Shown here piece after piece: positions 7,620-16,375 of a stretch of 64,000 bases of DNA (within the stretch, counting starts at the first letter, position 1; every line of letters begins with the position of its first letter). Both the position numbers and the translations under genes were made by a program. The stretch is from assembly GCA_963825175.1 (NCBI GenBank), contig CAWGSA010000002.1, forward strand, positions 1,426,001 through 1,490,000. The letters are read 5' to 3'. This DNA comes from DATFTF01 sp963825175 (GTDB lineage: Bacteria; Acidobacteriota; Thermoanaerobaculia; UBA5066; Gp7-AA6). Under the pieces are notes generated by a model that searched no databases, had not been told where the DNA came from, and saw only the letters and a list, made by a program, of their open reading frames with translations.

Positions 7620-9962
7620 CTAGATGCGGGAGCGCGAGTGCGCGGGAATCGCCGGCCCTGTCGCGGCTACGTGCTCGCGCGCCGGCACGGAGGCGTGCGA
7701 CTCGGCGATCACCGCACGGCGGGCCTCACGGGAGCGCTTGATGAACGCCAGGAGGGCCCCCGCCATCATCACGTAGAAGCCCGCCCAGACCAGATTGATG
7801 AGCGGCTTCTGGGTGACGTCGAGCGAGAGAGACTCCGTCGTCGCCGGCTGGTACTCGGCGGCGGGATCCTTGGACAGTCCCTTCATCCACAGCACCACCG
7901 CGCCGTCGTTGGGAGAGACCGCCTCGACCCGCATGCGGCCGCCCGTCACGCCGGGAATGTCGATCTCCTGTGCCTCGGTGGGGCTTCCGTCGAAGTGGTA
8001 GACGTACTTGATGGTGACGTCGTGCCGGGTGCCGTCGGGCGGCGTGATCGCCAGGTCCGTCAGCACGAGGATTTTCTTCTCGCCGCGCATCATGGCCGAG
8101 CGATCGGCGTTGAAGTCGCGGAACGTGAAGCCGACCCCCTCGATCGACTGGGTCGTTCCCTTGGTCAATCGCACGACGCGGCCGACCTGTTCGGGCTGGC
8201 CCGGATCGTACGCCTGCGGCGCCATGTAGAAATCGAGAATGGGTGAATGACGGATTGCCGGATTGGCCATCATCTGGCCGGTGCGGCTGTTGATGTACAT
8301 CTTCGGATAGGCGTACAGGGTCTTCCCTTTCGCCGTCTCGACCCGTACTTCCATCGCCTGCTTGGAGGTGGCGGTCCCCGGAACCACGCGCAGGAACGTC
8401 AGCGTCGAGCCGGCGACTTTGGTCGGCTTGTTGATCGGAAGGGTGATCCGCGTGGACTTGGCGTAGACCGCGGACACCACGATGCCGGCCAGCATGATGC
8501 CGATGCCGACGTGCGCCAGGTAGCCGCCGGCGCCGCCGAACTTGGCGTTCCTGGCCTTGCGCAGGACCGCCCGGAGATTCATGTCCGCGGCGAAGATCGC
8601 CACGAACAGGATCGACAGGGTCAGGAAGTCGCGTGCCCCGAGGAAGAAGGAAACGGCCAGACCGGCCGTGGCCACGATGAGGGAGCGCCGGGAGCTCGCC
8701 AGGAGGCCGCGCAGGCTCTCTCCCTTCCACGAGACGAAGGGGACGAAGGCCGCCATCAGGGCGAGCAGGAACGCTGCGGGCGTGGTCGTCCGTGTGTAGA
8801 AGGAGTTCTGAACCTGCGAAGGGTTGCCGGAAAGGCGCGTCAGCAGGGGGGCCGAGGTTCCCAGGAGGATGACGAACGACAGCGCGCAGAAGATGGCGAC
8901 CCCGAGTATGAAAAAGACGCTGCGCGACAGGGCCGGCGGCTCGTCTTCGGACACGCGGGGAATCGCGCGCCACCGCCACGCCAGCATTACGACGGACAGG
9001 CCCACGAACCCGACCAGGATGCCGACCAGCCAGCCGGTGATCCCCAGGTCCACGAAGGAGTGCACGGAGAAGTCCGCGAGGATTCCCGAGCGGGTCAGGA
9101 ACGTGCCGTAGAGGATCGTGGCGAAGGCGAAGCACGCCAGGATCAGGTTGACGCGGCGGTGCCGCTTCTGGGACCGCTGGAGGAAGAGTCCGTGTACGAG
9201 CGCCGCGGTGCAGAGCCAGGGGACCAGGCTGGTGTTCTCGACCGGATCCCATCCCCAGTACCCGCCCCAGCCGAGCGTCTTGTAGGCCCAGTAGCCGCCC
9301 ATCAGGATGGCCGTGCCCAGGGTCAGGAACGTGAAGAGCGCCCATGGAATCGCGCGGACGGCCCAGCCGTCCCAGCGCTTCTTCCACAGCGCGCCGATGG
9401 CGAAGGCGAAGGGGACCGACAGCGAGGCGAAGCCGGAGAACATGACCGGCGGGTGAATCACCATCCAGGGATCCTGCAGGAGCGGGTTCAACCCCACGCC
9501 GTCCTCGGGAGCCGGGGGCGGGAGCAGCTTGAACGGGCTCTGCTTGCAGAGGATCGCCACGATCCCCAGAAAGGTCGCCAGGTACACGATCATGACCGGA
9601 GCTTCCTGCTCCTTGGCCGAGCGATAGACCGCCAGCCCGATCAGCGCGCCCCAGAAGCACCACAGGAGGAACGAGCCCTCCTGTCCCGCCCACGCCGTCG
9701 AGATCAGATAGTGGAGGGGCAGATCGCGGCTGGAGTACGCGTTGACGTAGGACACGTCGAAGCGGTGCTGAAGGATGAGCGTCATGAGAACGGCCATCGC
9801 CGCGACGATGCACGTCGCGAACGCGTTATAGCTGCTGCGCGCGAGGCCGAGGAGGTCCGTCCGCCCGCGGTCCACCCGGAAGTACAGAACGACCGAGGCC
9901 AGGCCGGCGAAGAGCGCCCCCCAGATGGCGATGACGCCCGGCCAGAAGTACGCGCCCGACAT
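7620..9962 (-). CDS. ccmF: Cytochrome c haem lyase subunit CcmF
   Basis: A 780-residue polytopic membrane protein of System I cytochrome c maturation. The tryptophan-rich WWD domain (GWGGYWGWDPVENTSLVPWL) and flanking conserved histidines in loops such as IHPPVMFSGF are those of CcmF, which ligates haem to apocytochromes on the periplasmic side. About a dozen helices can be traced, with a periplasmic domain near residues 560-720. The start ATG 9962 overlaps the ccmE stop (TGATG), so translation is coupled; the longer frame to 10040 lies inside ccmE. It forms the last gene of the ccmD-ccmE-ccmF unit. CcmG and CcmH were not seen in the window. Confidence 0.96.
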   Translation of the reverse strand: MSGAYFWPGVIAIWGALFAGLASVVLYFRVDRGRTDLLGLARSSYNAFATCIVAAMAVLMTLILQHRFDVSYVNAYSSRDLPLHYLISTAWAGQEGSFLLWCFWGALIGLAVYRSAKEQEAPVMIVYLATFLGIVAILCKQSPFKLLPPPAPEDGVGLNPLLQDPWMVIHPPVMFSGFASLSVPFAFAIGALWKKRWDGWAVRAIPWALFTFLTLGTAILMGGYWAYKTLGWGGYWGWDPVENTSLVPWLCTAALVHGLFLQRSQKRHRRVNLILACFAFATILYGTFLTRSGILADFSVHSFVDLGITGWLVGILVGFVGLSVVMLAWRWRAIPRVSEDEPPALSRSVFFILGVAIFCALSFVILLGTSAPLLTRLSGNPSQVQNSFYTRTTTPAAFLLALMAAFVPFVSWKGESLRGLLASSRRSLIVATAGLAVSFFLGARDFLTLSILFVAIFAADMNLRAVLRKARNAKFGGAGGYLAHVGIGIMLAGIVVSAVYAKSTRITLPINKPTKVAGSTLTFLRVVPGTATSKQAMEVRVETAKGKTLYAYPKMYINSRTGQMMANPAIRHSPILDFYMAPQAYDPGQPEQVGRVVRLTKGTTQSIEGVGFTFRDFNADRSAMMRGEKKILVLTDLAITPPDGTRHDVTIKYVYHFDGSPTEAQEIDIPGVTGGRMRVEAVSPNDGAVVLWMKGLSKDPAAEYQPATTESLSLDVTQKPLINLVWAGFYVMMAGALLAFIKRSREARRAVIAESHASVPAREHVAATGPAIPAHSRSRI

Positions 9963-10375
9963 CAGCTGCGCGCGGCCGCTGGCCGCGACGAGGACGCGTA
10001 GGACTTCTCGACTTCGGTCCCCTGGTACTTGGAGGGGCACTTCACGAGCAGCTTCTCCGCCTCGATCCGGCCCTGCCGGTACGGCCCGATGGCCACGATG
10101 GAGATGGCGTCCTGGAAGTTGCCCGGCTTGACGCCGCGGTACACCACCGGAATCCGACCGCCTTTTCCGTCGAGGAGGTCGAAGAGGAGCTCCTGGCGCG
10201 TCGTGTCATAGCGGCCGCTCTGCTTGTCCAGGCTTCCCATGACCTGGACGGCGCCGCTCGACTTGCGGGCCTCCTCGAAGCTGACGTAAGGCGTCAGCGT
10301 CTTCTGGAAAGCCGTGAGCCCGAGCCCAACGAAGCCGACGGCCATGAGAACCGCGATCCAGTAGCCCTTTTTCAT
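9962..10375 (-). CDS. ccmE: Haem chaperone CcmE, Cys (CxxxY) type
   Basis: A 137-residue periplasmic haem chaperone: an N-terminal membrane anchor (residues 5-22), then a beta-barrel OB-like domain (VQVMGSLDKQSG, then LLFDLLDG). The haem-binding motif is CPSKY (C113 to Y117) where the classical enzyme has HxxxY. Cys-type CcmE proteins with CxxxY are known from archaea and sulfate reducers; here the residue is directly visible. It receives haem from CcmC and hands it to CcmF. It is translationally linked to both neighbours (ATGA with ccmD, TGATG with ccmF). Confidence 0.93.
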   Translation of the reverse strand: MKKGYWIAVLMAVGFVGLGLTAFQKTLTPYVSFEEARKSSGAVQVMGSLDKQSGRYDTTRQELLFDLLDGKGGRIPVVYRGVKPGNFQDAISIVAIGPYRQGRIEAEKLLVKCPSKYQGTEVEKSYASSSRPAAARS

Positions 10376-10482
10376 CGTTCCCGCTCTTTCTCCGTGACGC
10401 GGCGGTCGAGCCGCCAGAGGTAGAAGAAGAGTCCCACCCAGATCACGACGTTGACCGCGGCGAGGTAGGTGAGGCTGCTCAT
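10372..10482 (-). CDS. ccmD: CcmD-like small membrane protein
   Basis: A 36-residue protein (MSSLTYLAAVNVVIWVGLFF, then YLWRLDRRVTEKERER) with one hydrophobic helix and a charged tail, which is the entire plan of CcmD. It stops with an ATGA overlap on ccmE. CcmD stabilises the CcmABC-CcmE haem-release complex; in this genome ccmABC sit 26 kb away. Identification rests on size, topology and position, since CcmD sequences diverge freely. It is the first gene of the minus-strand ccm unit, divergent from the P-type ATPase. Confidence 0.8.
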   Translation of the reverse strand: MSSLTYLAAVNVVIWVGLFFYLWRLDRRVTEKERER

Positions 10483-10653
10483 GACTCGCATTCTTTCCGT
10501 GCCCCTCTAGAAAAGCAACTATCTGGGTCCGGCGGGTGATTCAAATGCATCAGTTTGCCGCTTTATTGGCCTTTCCGCCGGAAGCCGCCCTTGCTGTCTG
10601 CCGCCTCGCAAGGGCCGGGCCCGGCACGCCGCATTTTAGAGCGGCAAGGGATA

Positions 10654-12729
10654 ATGGACCGCGTGGATGTTCCGCATCTCGCGGTGTGCTCCCATTGCGG
10701 GCTTCCTTTGCCTTTGCGCCCCTATCGGGAGGAGGCCGACGGTCGAAAACTCGAATTCTGCTGCTTTGGCTGTCTGACAGTCTTTCGCATCCTGGGCTCG
10801 GCAGGAGAATCGGGGAGGGCAGGTTGGTTCCTCGCCAAGCTTGGTTTGGCGACGCTTCTTTCCGGCAACGTCATGATGTTCCAGAGCCTCCTCTATTTTG
10901 GATCGCTCGATTCACTCGGACAGGATGTTCTGCGCACGGTGTCCGGGATCATGCTGGCCTTCTCCGTCGTGGTCTACCTGCTGCTCGGTATCCCCATGCT
11001 CCGGACGGCCTTGGCCGCCGCCCGCCAGCAACGGATCGTACTGGAGACGTTGATCGCCCTGGGAGCCCTGGCGGCGATCGTGGCCTCTGCAGCGGAGACC
11101 CTTCGCGGGGGCCGCCGGCTCTATTACGACACCGGGACAATGGTCCTCGTCTTCGTGGTCCTGGGACAGTACCTGGACGCTCGGGCGAGGCAGAAAGCGT
11201 CCGAGACGCTGGCGCCCGCAGTCGAGCGCGCCCGCCGCCATGCGCTCGTGCGCCGAGGGGAAGAGGAACGGCTGGTACCGCCTGAACAGGTGCGCAGCGG
11301 CGAAGCCGTGCGGGTGCGAGCGGGGGAGGAAATCCCCGTCGACGGTCGTGTGCTCCACGGTGCTTCCGACGTCTACGAACCGGCCTTGACGGGAGAGACG
11401 GTCCCGCGGACGGTGCGGTCGGGCGATCTCGTGCACGCCGGCTCCGTCGCCACGGACGGGGCTCTGGTGATCGAAGCCTCGGGCGAGTGGGAAACGCTCG
11501 CACGGCGGATCGAGCGCTGGGTGACCGAGGCTCGCGCACGCCGAGCCCCGCTCCAGATCGCCACGGACCGATTCGTGGCTCGGTTCGTTCCCGCCGTCGT
11601 GCTGATCGCAGCGTCGAGCGCGCTGTATTGGGGCCTTTCGGATCACGACTGGTCGCGAGGAGGGCTTGCGGCGATGTCCGTACTGGTCGTGGCGTGCCCC
11701 TGCGCGCTCGGGATCGCGACCCCGATGGCGACTACGATCGCTCTGTCGCGCGCCGCCAGTCGTGGCACGCTGCTGCGCAACGGGGCGGCGCTGGAGGCAC
11801 TCGACCGAGTGCGGACGGTCGCTTTCGACAAGACGGGAACCGTCACGCTCGGGCACCCGGCGGTCGAAGAAATTCGGGTCGCAGAAGGCTCCGGATGGAC
11901 GGAATCGGAGGTTCTCCGGATGGCCGCTGCGGTTGAATCCGAGGTCGCCCATCCGTTCGCGCGGGCCGTCGTCGCCGTCGCACGGGAGAGGTCAGCCGGA
12001 GTAGCTGCGGCCGAGCAGGTGCGTTCCATCCCCGGCGGCGGAGCGGAGGGACGCGTCGACGGACACGCGGTCCTCCTTGGCAGCCTCGCGCTGCTTGAGC
12101 GCAGGGGCGTGGCTGTTGAATCCTTGGCGGGGCCGCCCCAGGGCGACAGCACCGTCGCGGCCGCCATCGACGGCCGGTTGGCTGGCCAGATTCTCCTTGC
12201 GGACCCTGCCAGGCCGGAAGCGCGTGACGCCATGACGGAGATCCGGTTGCTGGGCGTGACCTCCCTCCTTCTGTCCGGAGACCGCAACGAGGCCGTTGCC
12301 AGAACGGCGCGAGAGGTCGGGGTCGGAGAGGCTCGTGGCGGGCTCGCTCCGGGCGAAAAAACCCGAATGCTTCACGAGTGGCGCCGGACCGGGAGCGGTG
12401 TCGCAATGGTTGGCGACGGCGTCAACGACGCGCCTGCACTCGCGGCTGCCGACGTCGGCATCGCCTTCGGTGGTGCTGCCGATCTCGCCCGCCAGACCGC
12501 CGACGTGGTCGTTCTGGCCGCGGACCTGCGCGAAGTGCCGAAATTGCTCGTCATCGCGCGCCGGGCCATGCGTGTCGTTCGCCAGAATCTCTGGTGGGCC
12601 TTTGGCTACAACGCAGTCGGCATTCTGCTCGCCGCCTTCGGGCTTCTCCGTCCCGTCATCGCAGCGGCGGCCATGGTGCTCTCCAGCCTGTTCGTGGTCG
12701 GGAACTCGCTCCGTCTGCAGCGTCTGTAG
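10654..12729 (+). CDS. Copper-type P1B ATPase (CcoI/FixI/CtpA-like)
   Basis: A 691-residue heavy-metal P-type ATPase starting at ATG 10654 (AAGGG 5 bases upstream). The N-terminus has Cys pairs CSHCG and FCCFGC rather than a normal GMxCxxC domain, as in CcoI/FixI/CtpA-type pumps. Landmarks in order: TGET actuator loop, CPCALGIATP metal channel (Cu+ type), DKTGTVTLG phosphorylation site, AHPFA (HP motif) and GDGVNDAPAL hinge. CcoI-type pumps deliver copper for cbb3 oxidase assembly, and the cbb3 cluster is about 4.6 kb downstream, which supports that role. General copper efflux is the alternative. Confidence 0.92.
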   Translation: MDRVDVPHLAVCSHCGLPLPLRPYREEADGRKLEFCCFGCLTVFRILGSAGESGRAGWFLAKLGLATLLSGNVMMFQSLLYFGSLDSLGQDVLRTVSGIMLAFSVVVYLLLGIPMLRTALAAARQQRIVLETLIALGALAAIVASAAETLRGGRRLYYDTGTMVLVFVVLGQYLDARARQKASETLAPAVERARRHALVRRGEEERLVPPEQVRSGEAVRVRAGEEIPVDGRVLHGASDVYEPALTGETVPRTVRSGDLVHAGSVATDGALVIEASGEWETLARRIERWVTEARARRAPLQIATDRFVARFVPAVVLIAASSALYWGLSDHDWSRGGLAAMSVLVVACPCALGIATPMATTIALSRAASRGTLLRNGAALEALDRVRTVAFDKTGTVTLGHPAVEEIRVAEGSGWTESEVLRMAAAVESEVAHPFARAVVAVARERSAGVAAAEQVRSIPGGGAEGRVDGHAVLLGSLALLERRGVAVESLAGPPQGDSTVAAAIDGRLAGQILLADPARPEARDAMTEIRLLGVTSLLLSGDRNEAVARTAREVGVGEARGGLAPGEKTRMLHEWRRTGSGVAMVGDGVNDAPALAAADVGIAFGGAADLARQTADVVVLAADLREVPKLLVIARRAMRVVRQNLWWAFGYNAVGILLAAFGLLRPVIAAAAMVLSSLFVVGNSLRLQRL

Positions 12730-12738
12730 GTGGTCCGG

Positions 12739-12978
12739 CTACCGGCCCGGACGGTCTCCAGCGCTGTTGCTCGGAAGAGACCCCGTGGCGAGGACCAGAT
12801 GGGCGAGGAGCGCAAAGAGAAGAACCAAACCCGTCACCACTTCCACGCCGTAGGTCACGCTGCCAGGCAATTTCGACCAGATGCCGAGTGCGTCGAGGAG
12901 CAGGTAGGCCACAGCAGAGATGAAGATGCAAATGAAACCGTAGAGGATGAGTCGAGCAAGAGGAGAGGCCTTCATCAT
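12739..12978 (-). CDS. Small membrane protein, two helices, unknown function
   Basis: 79 residues starting MMKASPLARL after a GCGAGGTG site. Two hydrophobic helices (about residues 8-28 and 44-66) are separated by a short loop (DALGIWSKLPGS). The C-terminus is basic and polar. It is convergent with the P-type ATPase and directly downstream of the LysR gene on the same strand (54-base gap). I do not recognise a family. Its ribosome binding site, membrane topology and clean placement between genes make a real gene more likely than chance. Confidence 0.55.
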   Translation of the reverse strand: MMKASPLARLILYGFICIFISAVAYLLLDALGIWSKLPGSVTYGVEVVTGLVLLFALLAHLVLATGSLPSNSAGDRPGR

Positions 12979-13032
12979 GCACCTCGCTTCAGAGGCGTTT
13001 TCGCGGCCGGGGTGGCGTCGCGCGTCATCGCC

Positions 13033-13950
13033 TCAGGCCCTGGCCGCCCAGACAGGGCGAGGACGTCGCTGGCGAGCGACCTCTCTCACGACCTCGGCGA
13101 ATGCCGACAAGATCGAGGAGGATTCGTCCCTCCGATAGGCCATACCGATCTCGATGGTCGGGGCCCGGGGTGACAGGGTGCGGAAGACGACACCTTCCGG
13201 CCGGCTGCTCGCGACGGATCCCGGGTGAAGAGAGATGCCGAGCCCGGCGGCGACGAAGCCGAGGACCGTCGGGACGCGGGTCGCCTCGTGCGCGACGTTC
13301 GGGGTGAAGCCCGCTTCCTGACAGGAGCGCAGGACGAGATCATGGAAGCTCGGGCCGACCTCGCGCGAAATGAGCACGAAGGATTCCTCGCGGAGTGCGG
13401 CCAGGGAGATGCGGTCCTGAGCCGAGAGTCGGTGTCTGGTCGGCAGAGCCACGACCAGAGGCTCCTCGCCGATGATTTCGACCACCAGGCCTCGGTGTGG
13501 AATCGGGAGCAATGGGAAGGCAACCTGAATCTGGCGTCGCCCCAGGGCCTCGACCTGCTCCTGGGTGTAGAGGCTTTGGAGCTCGATCTGAACGTCCGGA
13601 TGCCGAGTGACGAAGACGCGGAGAACTCTCTCGAGAATGTGTATCTCCGGCGCCGGCCCGCAACCGATCGTGAGTCGCCCGACTTCTCCACGCGCGGCCT
13701 TGTGGGCAATCTCCACGGCGTGATCGGCGTCGCCCAGGACGTGGCGTGCCTCCTCCAGAAACAGGCGGCCGGCCTCGGTCATCGTGACCGAGCGCCGGTT
13801 TCGGCGGAACAGCTCGACGCCAAGCTCGCGCTCGAGATCCTGAATCTGGTGGGAGAGTGGCGGCTGCGAGATGTGGAGACGATCCGCGGCTCGGCCAAAG
13901 TGCAGCTCTTCGGCAACGGCGACGAAGTAGCGGAGGTGGCGAAGTTCCAA
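13033..13950 (-). CDS. LysR-family transcriptional regulator
   Basis: About 305 residues from a TTG start at 13950 (GGAAGAAGG just upstream), giving the typical opening ELRHLRYFVAVAEELHFG. A winged helix-turn-helix follows (RAADRLHISQPPLSHQIQDL), and a periplasmic-binding-type effector domain fills the rest (residues about 90-295, with TIGCGPAPE and the VLGFVAAGLGISLHP stretch). A longer in-frame extension to 14319 exists but is not LysR-like, so I rejected it. It is divergent from the operon at 14285, the most likely target. The effector is unknown; the CbnR/CatM-like sequence style suggests a small aromatic or organic acid. Confidence 0.9.
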   Translation of the reverse strand: MELRHLRYFVAVAEELHFGRAADRLHISQPPLSHQIQDLERELGVELFRRNRRSVTMTEAGRLFLEEARHVLGDADHAVEIAHKAARGEVGRLTIGCGPAPEIHILERVLRVFVTRHPDVQIELQSLYTQEQVEALGRRQIQVAFPLLPIPHRGLVVEIIGEEPLVVALPTRHRLSAQDRISLAALREESFVLISREVGPSFHDLVLRSCQEAGFTPNVAHEATRVPTVLGFVAAGLGISLHPGSVASSRPEGVVFRTLSPRAPTIEIGMAYRRDESSSILSAFAEVVREVARQRRPRPVWAARA

Positions 13951-14284
13951 GAGGCCTTCTTCCAAACTAAAGACTATCTTAAGATCGCCGCTCGGGCGAG
14001 CGATGACGCTTCCCGAGTCGTGCGCTGAACCGGCTGCCGGGCGAAAGCGCTCAACCGGGAAGCCTTCGAGCCGAATCGGAACGTCTCGAGCGCCCTTCCC
14101 GTGATATCTGGTTCGTCTCACGGCGATCCCAAACTGGTATTGGACGCGCCGTGAAAACCGTTCGTAGGATCTCGCCACGTTCCGGCCTGGGGCGTGGCCG
14201 GTCGCGGCAGGCCAGGGGTCAGCTGGGATGCTCTGGCAGCCGATGCCATGCCGAGGGTCCGGTTCCGCTTTGAAAGGAGATCCC
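13951..14284. promoter_or_regulatory. Divergent regulatory region between lysR and the cupredoxin/cytochrome operon
   Basis: This 334-base gap has no convincing gene. It holds the 5' ends of both divergent units. The only strong local structure I see is a perfect 10-base palindrome, ATCTTAAGAT, at 13976-13985, about 26 bases upstream of the LysR start in an AT-rich patch. That position would suit autoregulation. The start of the rightward gene is preceded by AAAGGAGATCCC. No clear sigma-70 pair was found. Confidence 0.4.
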
Positions 14285-15010
14285 TTGCGCCGATCATTCC
14301 TGATTTCGGTCACGGCCATCGGCTTGGTGTCGTTTAGCCTCCCGGCTCTTGCCTATGAAGCCGTCGCAGTCTCCAACGGCGGCACGATCGAAGGTGTCGT
14401 CAAGCTTTCCGCACCGGCCCCGGCGGTCCCCGCGATCAAGACCACGAAGAACCAGGATTACTGCGGATTGTCGATTCCCAATCCGATCTACGAGTCGGGC
14501 CAGAGCGGGGGTCTCGCCAACGTCGAGGTCTTTCTGAAGGGCATTCAGAAGGGGAAAGCCAATCCCACCGGAACCATCACTCTGCTGAACGAACACTGCA
14601 TGTTTCATCCACGCGTTCAGGGAGCGAGCGTCGGCGAGCAGATCAAGATCGCTTCCAACGATCCGATCCTTCACAACACCCATCCTCAAGTCGCCGATAC
14701 GAACGCCACCGTCTACAACATCGCGCTTCCTTACAAGGGCTTCTCGGTCACCAAGCCCCTTCCGGCCACCCCGGAGCTGATCCGGGTCAAGTGCGACGCG
14801 CACGAATGGATGCGCGCCTGGATCTGGGAGTTCGATCATCCTTACTACGCGACCACAGACGGCAACGGAAACTTCAAGATCACGGACGTTCCGCCGGGCA
14901 CCTACACGATCGTCGCCTGGCATGAAGTCATGGGTCAGAAGGAGGCCTCGGTCACAGTCGCGCCCGGGAAACCGGCGACGGTGGACTTCGGCTTCACACC
15001 CAAGAAGTAG
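14285..15010 (+). CDS. Exported cupredoxin-like protein
   Basis: The start is TTG 14285, 5 bases after AAAGGAG, so that the signal peptide begins RRSFLISVTAIGLVSFSLPA and is cleaved after ALA. The mature protein of about 220 residues has two beta modules. The first carries possible type-1 copper ligands: His in NTHPQ, then Cys, His and Met in VKCDAHEWM. The second is a carboxypeptidase-regulatory-like fold (GNFKITDVPPGTYTIVAWHE). A close paralogue is the frame-shifted lipoprotein at 38544-39337, next to the aa3 oxidase. Its position at the head of the cbb3 region suggests a periplasmic copper or electron-transfer partner, but that is inference. Confidence 0.75.
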   Translation: MRRSFLISVTAIGLVSFSLPALAYEAVAVSNGGTIEGVVKLSAPAPAVPAIKTTKNQDYCGLSIPNPIYESGQSGGLANVEVFLKGIQKGKANPTGTITLLNEHCMFHPRVQGASVGEQIKIASNDPILHNTHPQVADTNATVYNIALPYKGFSVTKPLPATPELIRVKCDAHEWMRAWIWEFDHPYYATTDGNGNFKITDVPPGTYTIVAWHEVMGQKEASVTVAPGKPATVDFGFTPKK

Positions 15011-15058
15011 CGGCACAGACGGTGGCCCGACCGGGCCGGAGAGGAAGGGGAGGTTCTC

Positions 15059-16366
15059 ATGAGATGGAGAGCCCGGAGTGCTCTTGCCGGATGGGCGGCG
15101 GTCCTGCTGGCGACGATCTTCCTGCCGCCCCCGGCCCGCGGCATCCCCGCCTTCGCCCGCAAGTACGGCTTGCGTTGCACCGCTTGTCATGAGGCCTGGC
15201 CCGTCCTGAACGACTTCGGCCGCGCGTTTCGGGACAACGGCTATCAGCTGCTCCTGGGAAAGGATGAGGCCGTGACGACCAACCCCGCCTACATTCCGGT
15301 CGCCATCCGAATCACTCCTCACTACGAGTTCGACGAGGTCAGCAACCAGTCGACCGATCAGGGAACCAAGAAGCTGAAGACCGGAGGAATCGCCGACGTC
15401 GGAATCGACCTTCTGACCGGCGGCACGTTGGCGAAGAACTTCTCCTTTCTGGTGGTTCCGACCGGCTTTGCGTCAGATGGGAATGTGCATCTGGAATCTT
15501 ACTGGGCGCGATTCGATAATCTCTTCGGCTCTTCCTGGTTCAACGTGAAGATCGGCCAGCACGAGGTGGACCTTCCGCGGTCGGCGCATCGTCCGTGGAA
15601 CCTCTCGAGCACCGGTTATCTCTTCTACGGTTTCCACGCCAACGGGTCGGTTTCCGTCTACGACATGGGTGAGAACCAGCGTGGTATCGAATACGTCGGG
15701 CACGACCGTGGGAGTTTGAACCGCGTTGCCGTCTCGTTCTTCAACGTGCAGGGCTCCCCGGGAAGCCGGAACGCCTTCGACACGCCCGGCTTCTATCTCC
15801 ATGCCACTCACGAGTGGGTCTTCGACGGTCCCGGCTCGGTGGTTTCGGCCGCGAAGATCGGCATATTCGGGTCCTACACCACGTGGCCCACGACTTCGCT
15901 CACCAGCGGAGGTGAACCCATTGCCGGGGCGGGGGGGAATCTGAAGGATTCCTCCAAGTACGGATTCGAAGGGCATCTGTGGTTCGGCCCCCCGGCCACC
16001 CCTCTGCATGCGATTCTGGTTTTTGGGCACGGCCAGGACAGCAAAGACCTGATTCCGGATGCCACGCGCAACGGCACGTTCGACGGCGGGTACCTGGAGC
16101 TCGGCTATTCCCTCAGCCTAAAGACGCTGATCTTCGGCCGCTACGACGTGGTGAAGAACAAGACGCAGGGAGTGCCGGACACCCCGAAGAACACGAACGA
16201 TCAGGAAGCGCTCACGTTCGGCCTCCGCAGGACCTTCAGTTTCACCAACCGCGGCGAGTACGCCTTGCACGTCGAATACTCCACTGTTCGGACCAGGGGG
16301 GTCGGCGCCGACGGGGGAGATGTCCGCGCGAACACCTACTTTGCCGGAATCGATTTCGCCTACTGA
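15059..16366 (+). CDS. Outer-membrane barrel protein with one c-haem site
   Basis: A 435-residue protein with a signal peptide (RSALAGWAAVLLATIFLPPP). One haem-attachment motif CTACH follows in the mature N-terminus (residues about 40-44, GLRCTACHEAWPVLNDFG). The rest is antiparallel beta-barrel: alternating residues, Gly/aromatic girdles and a C-terminal aromatic (IDFAY). The barrel part probably sits in the outer membrane and the haem at its periplasmic mouth. It opens the operon with the dihaem cytochrome and cbb3 genes. It may be a one-haem porin-cytochrome, letting electrons or small substrates pass to the periplasmic cytochromes. I do not know a described family member by name. Confidence 0.78.
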   Translation: MRWRARSALAGWAAVLLATIFLPPPARGIPAFARKYGLRCTACHEAWPVLNDFGRAFRDNGYQLLLGKDEAVTTNPAYIPVAIRITPHYEFDEVSNQSTDQGTKKLKTGGIADVGIDLLTGGTLAKNFSFLVVPTGFASDGNVHLESYWARFDNLFGSSWFNVKIGQHEVDLPRSAHRPWNLSSTGYLFYGFHANGSVSVYDMGENQRGIEYVGHDRGSLNRVAVSFFNVQGSPGSRNAFDTPGFYLHATHEWVFDGPGSVVSAAKIGIFGSYTTWPTTSLTSGGEPIAGAGGNLKDSSKYGFEGHLWFGPPATPLHAILVFGHGQDSKDLIPDATRNGTFDGGYLELGYSLSLKTLIFGRYDVVKNKTQGVPDTPKNTNDQEALTFGLRRTFSFTNRGEYALHVEYSTVRTRGVGADGGDVRANTYFAGIDFAY

Positions 16367-16375
16367 CGGGAGGGC

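Noticed and set aside
8247..10001. Long plus-strand frame over ccmF (and similar long frames opposite ccoN, ccoO, the barrel gene and glyS)
   Set aside because: Composition is typical of antisense shadows; the opposite strand has clear family motifs.
10540..10553. TTCAA-ATGC-ATCAG as an FNR-type box before the P-type ATPase
   Set aside because: Only about 7 of 10 consensus positions match, which is weak for a single hit without other evidence.
13951..14319. N-terminal extension of the LysR protein to 14319
   Set aside because: The added 120 or so residues are not LysR-like; TTG 13950 gives the standard start and a ribosome site.
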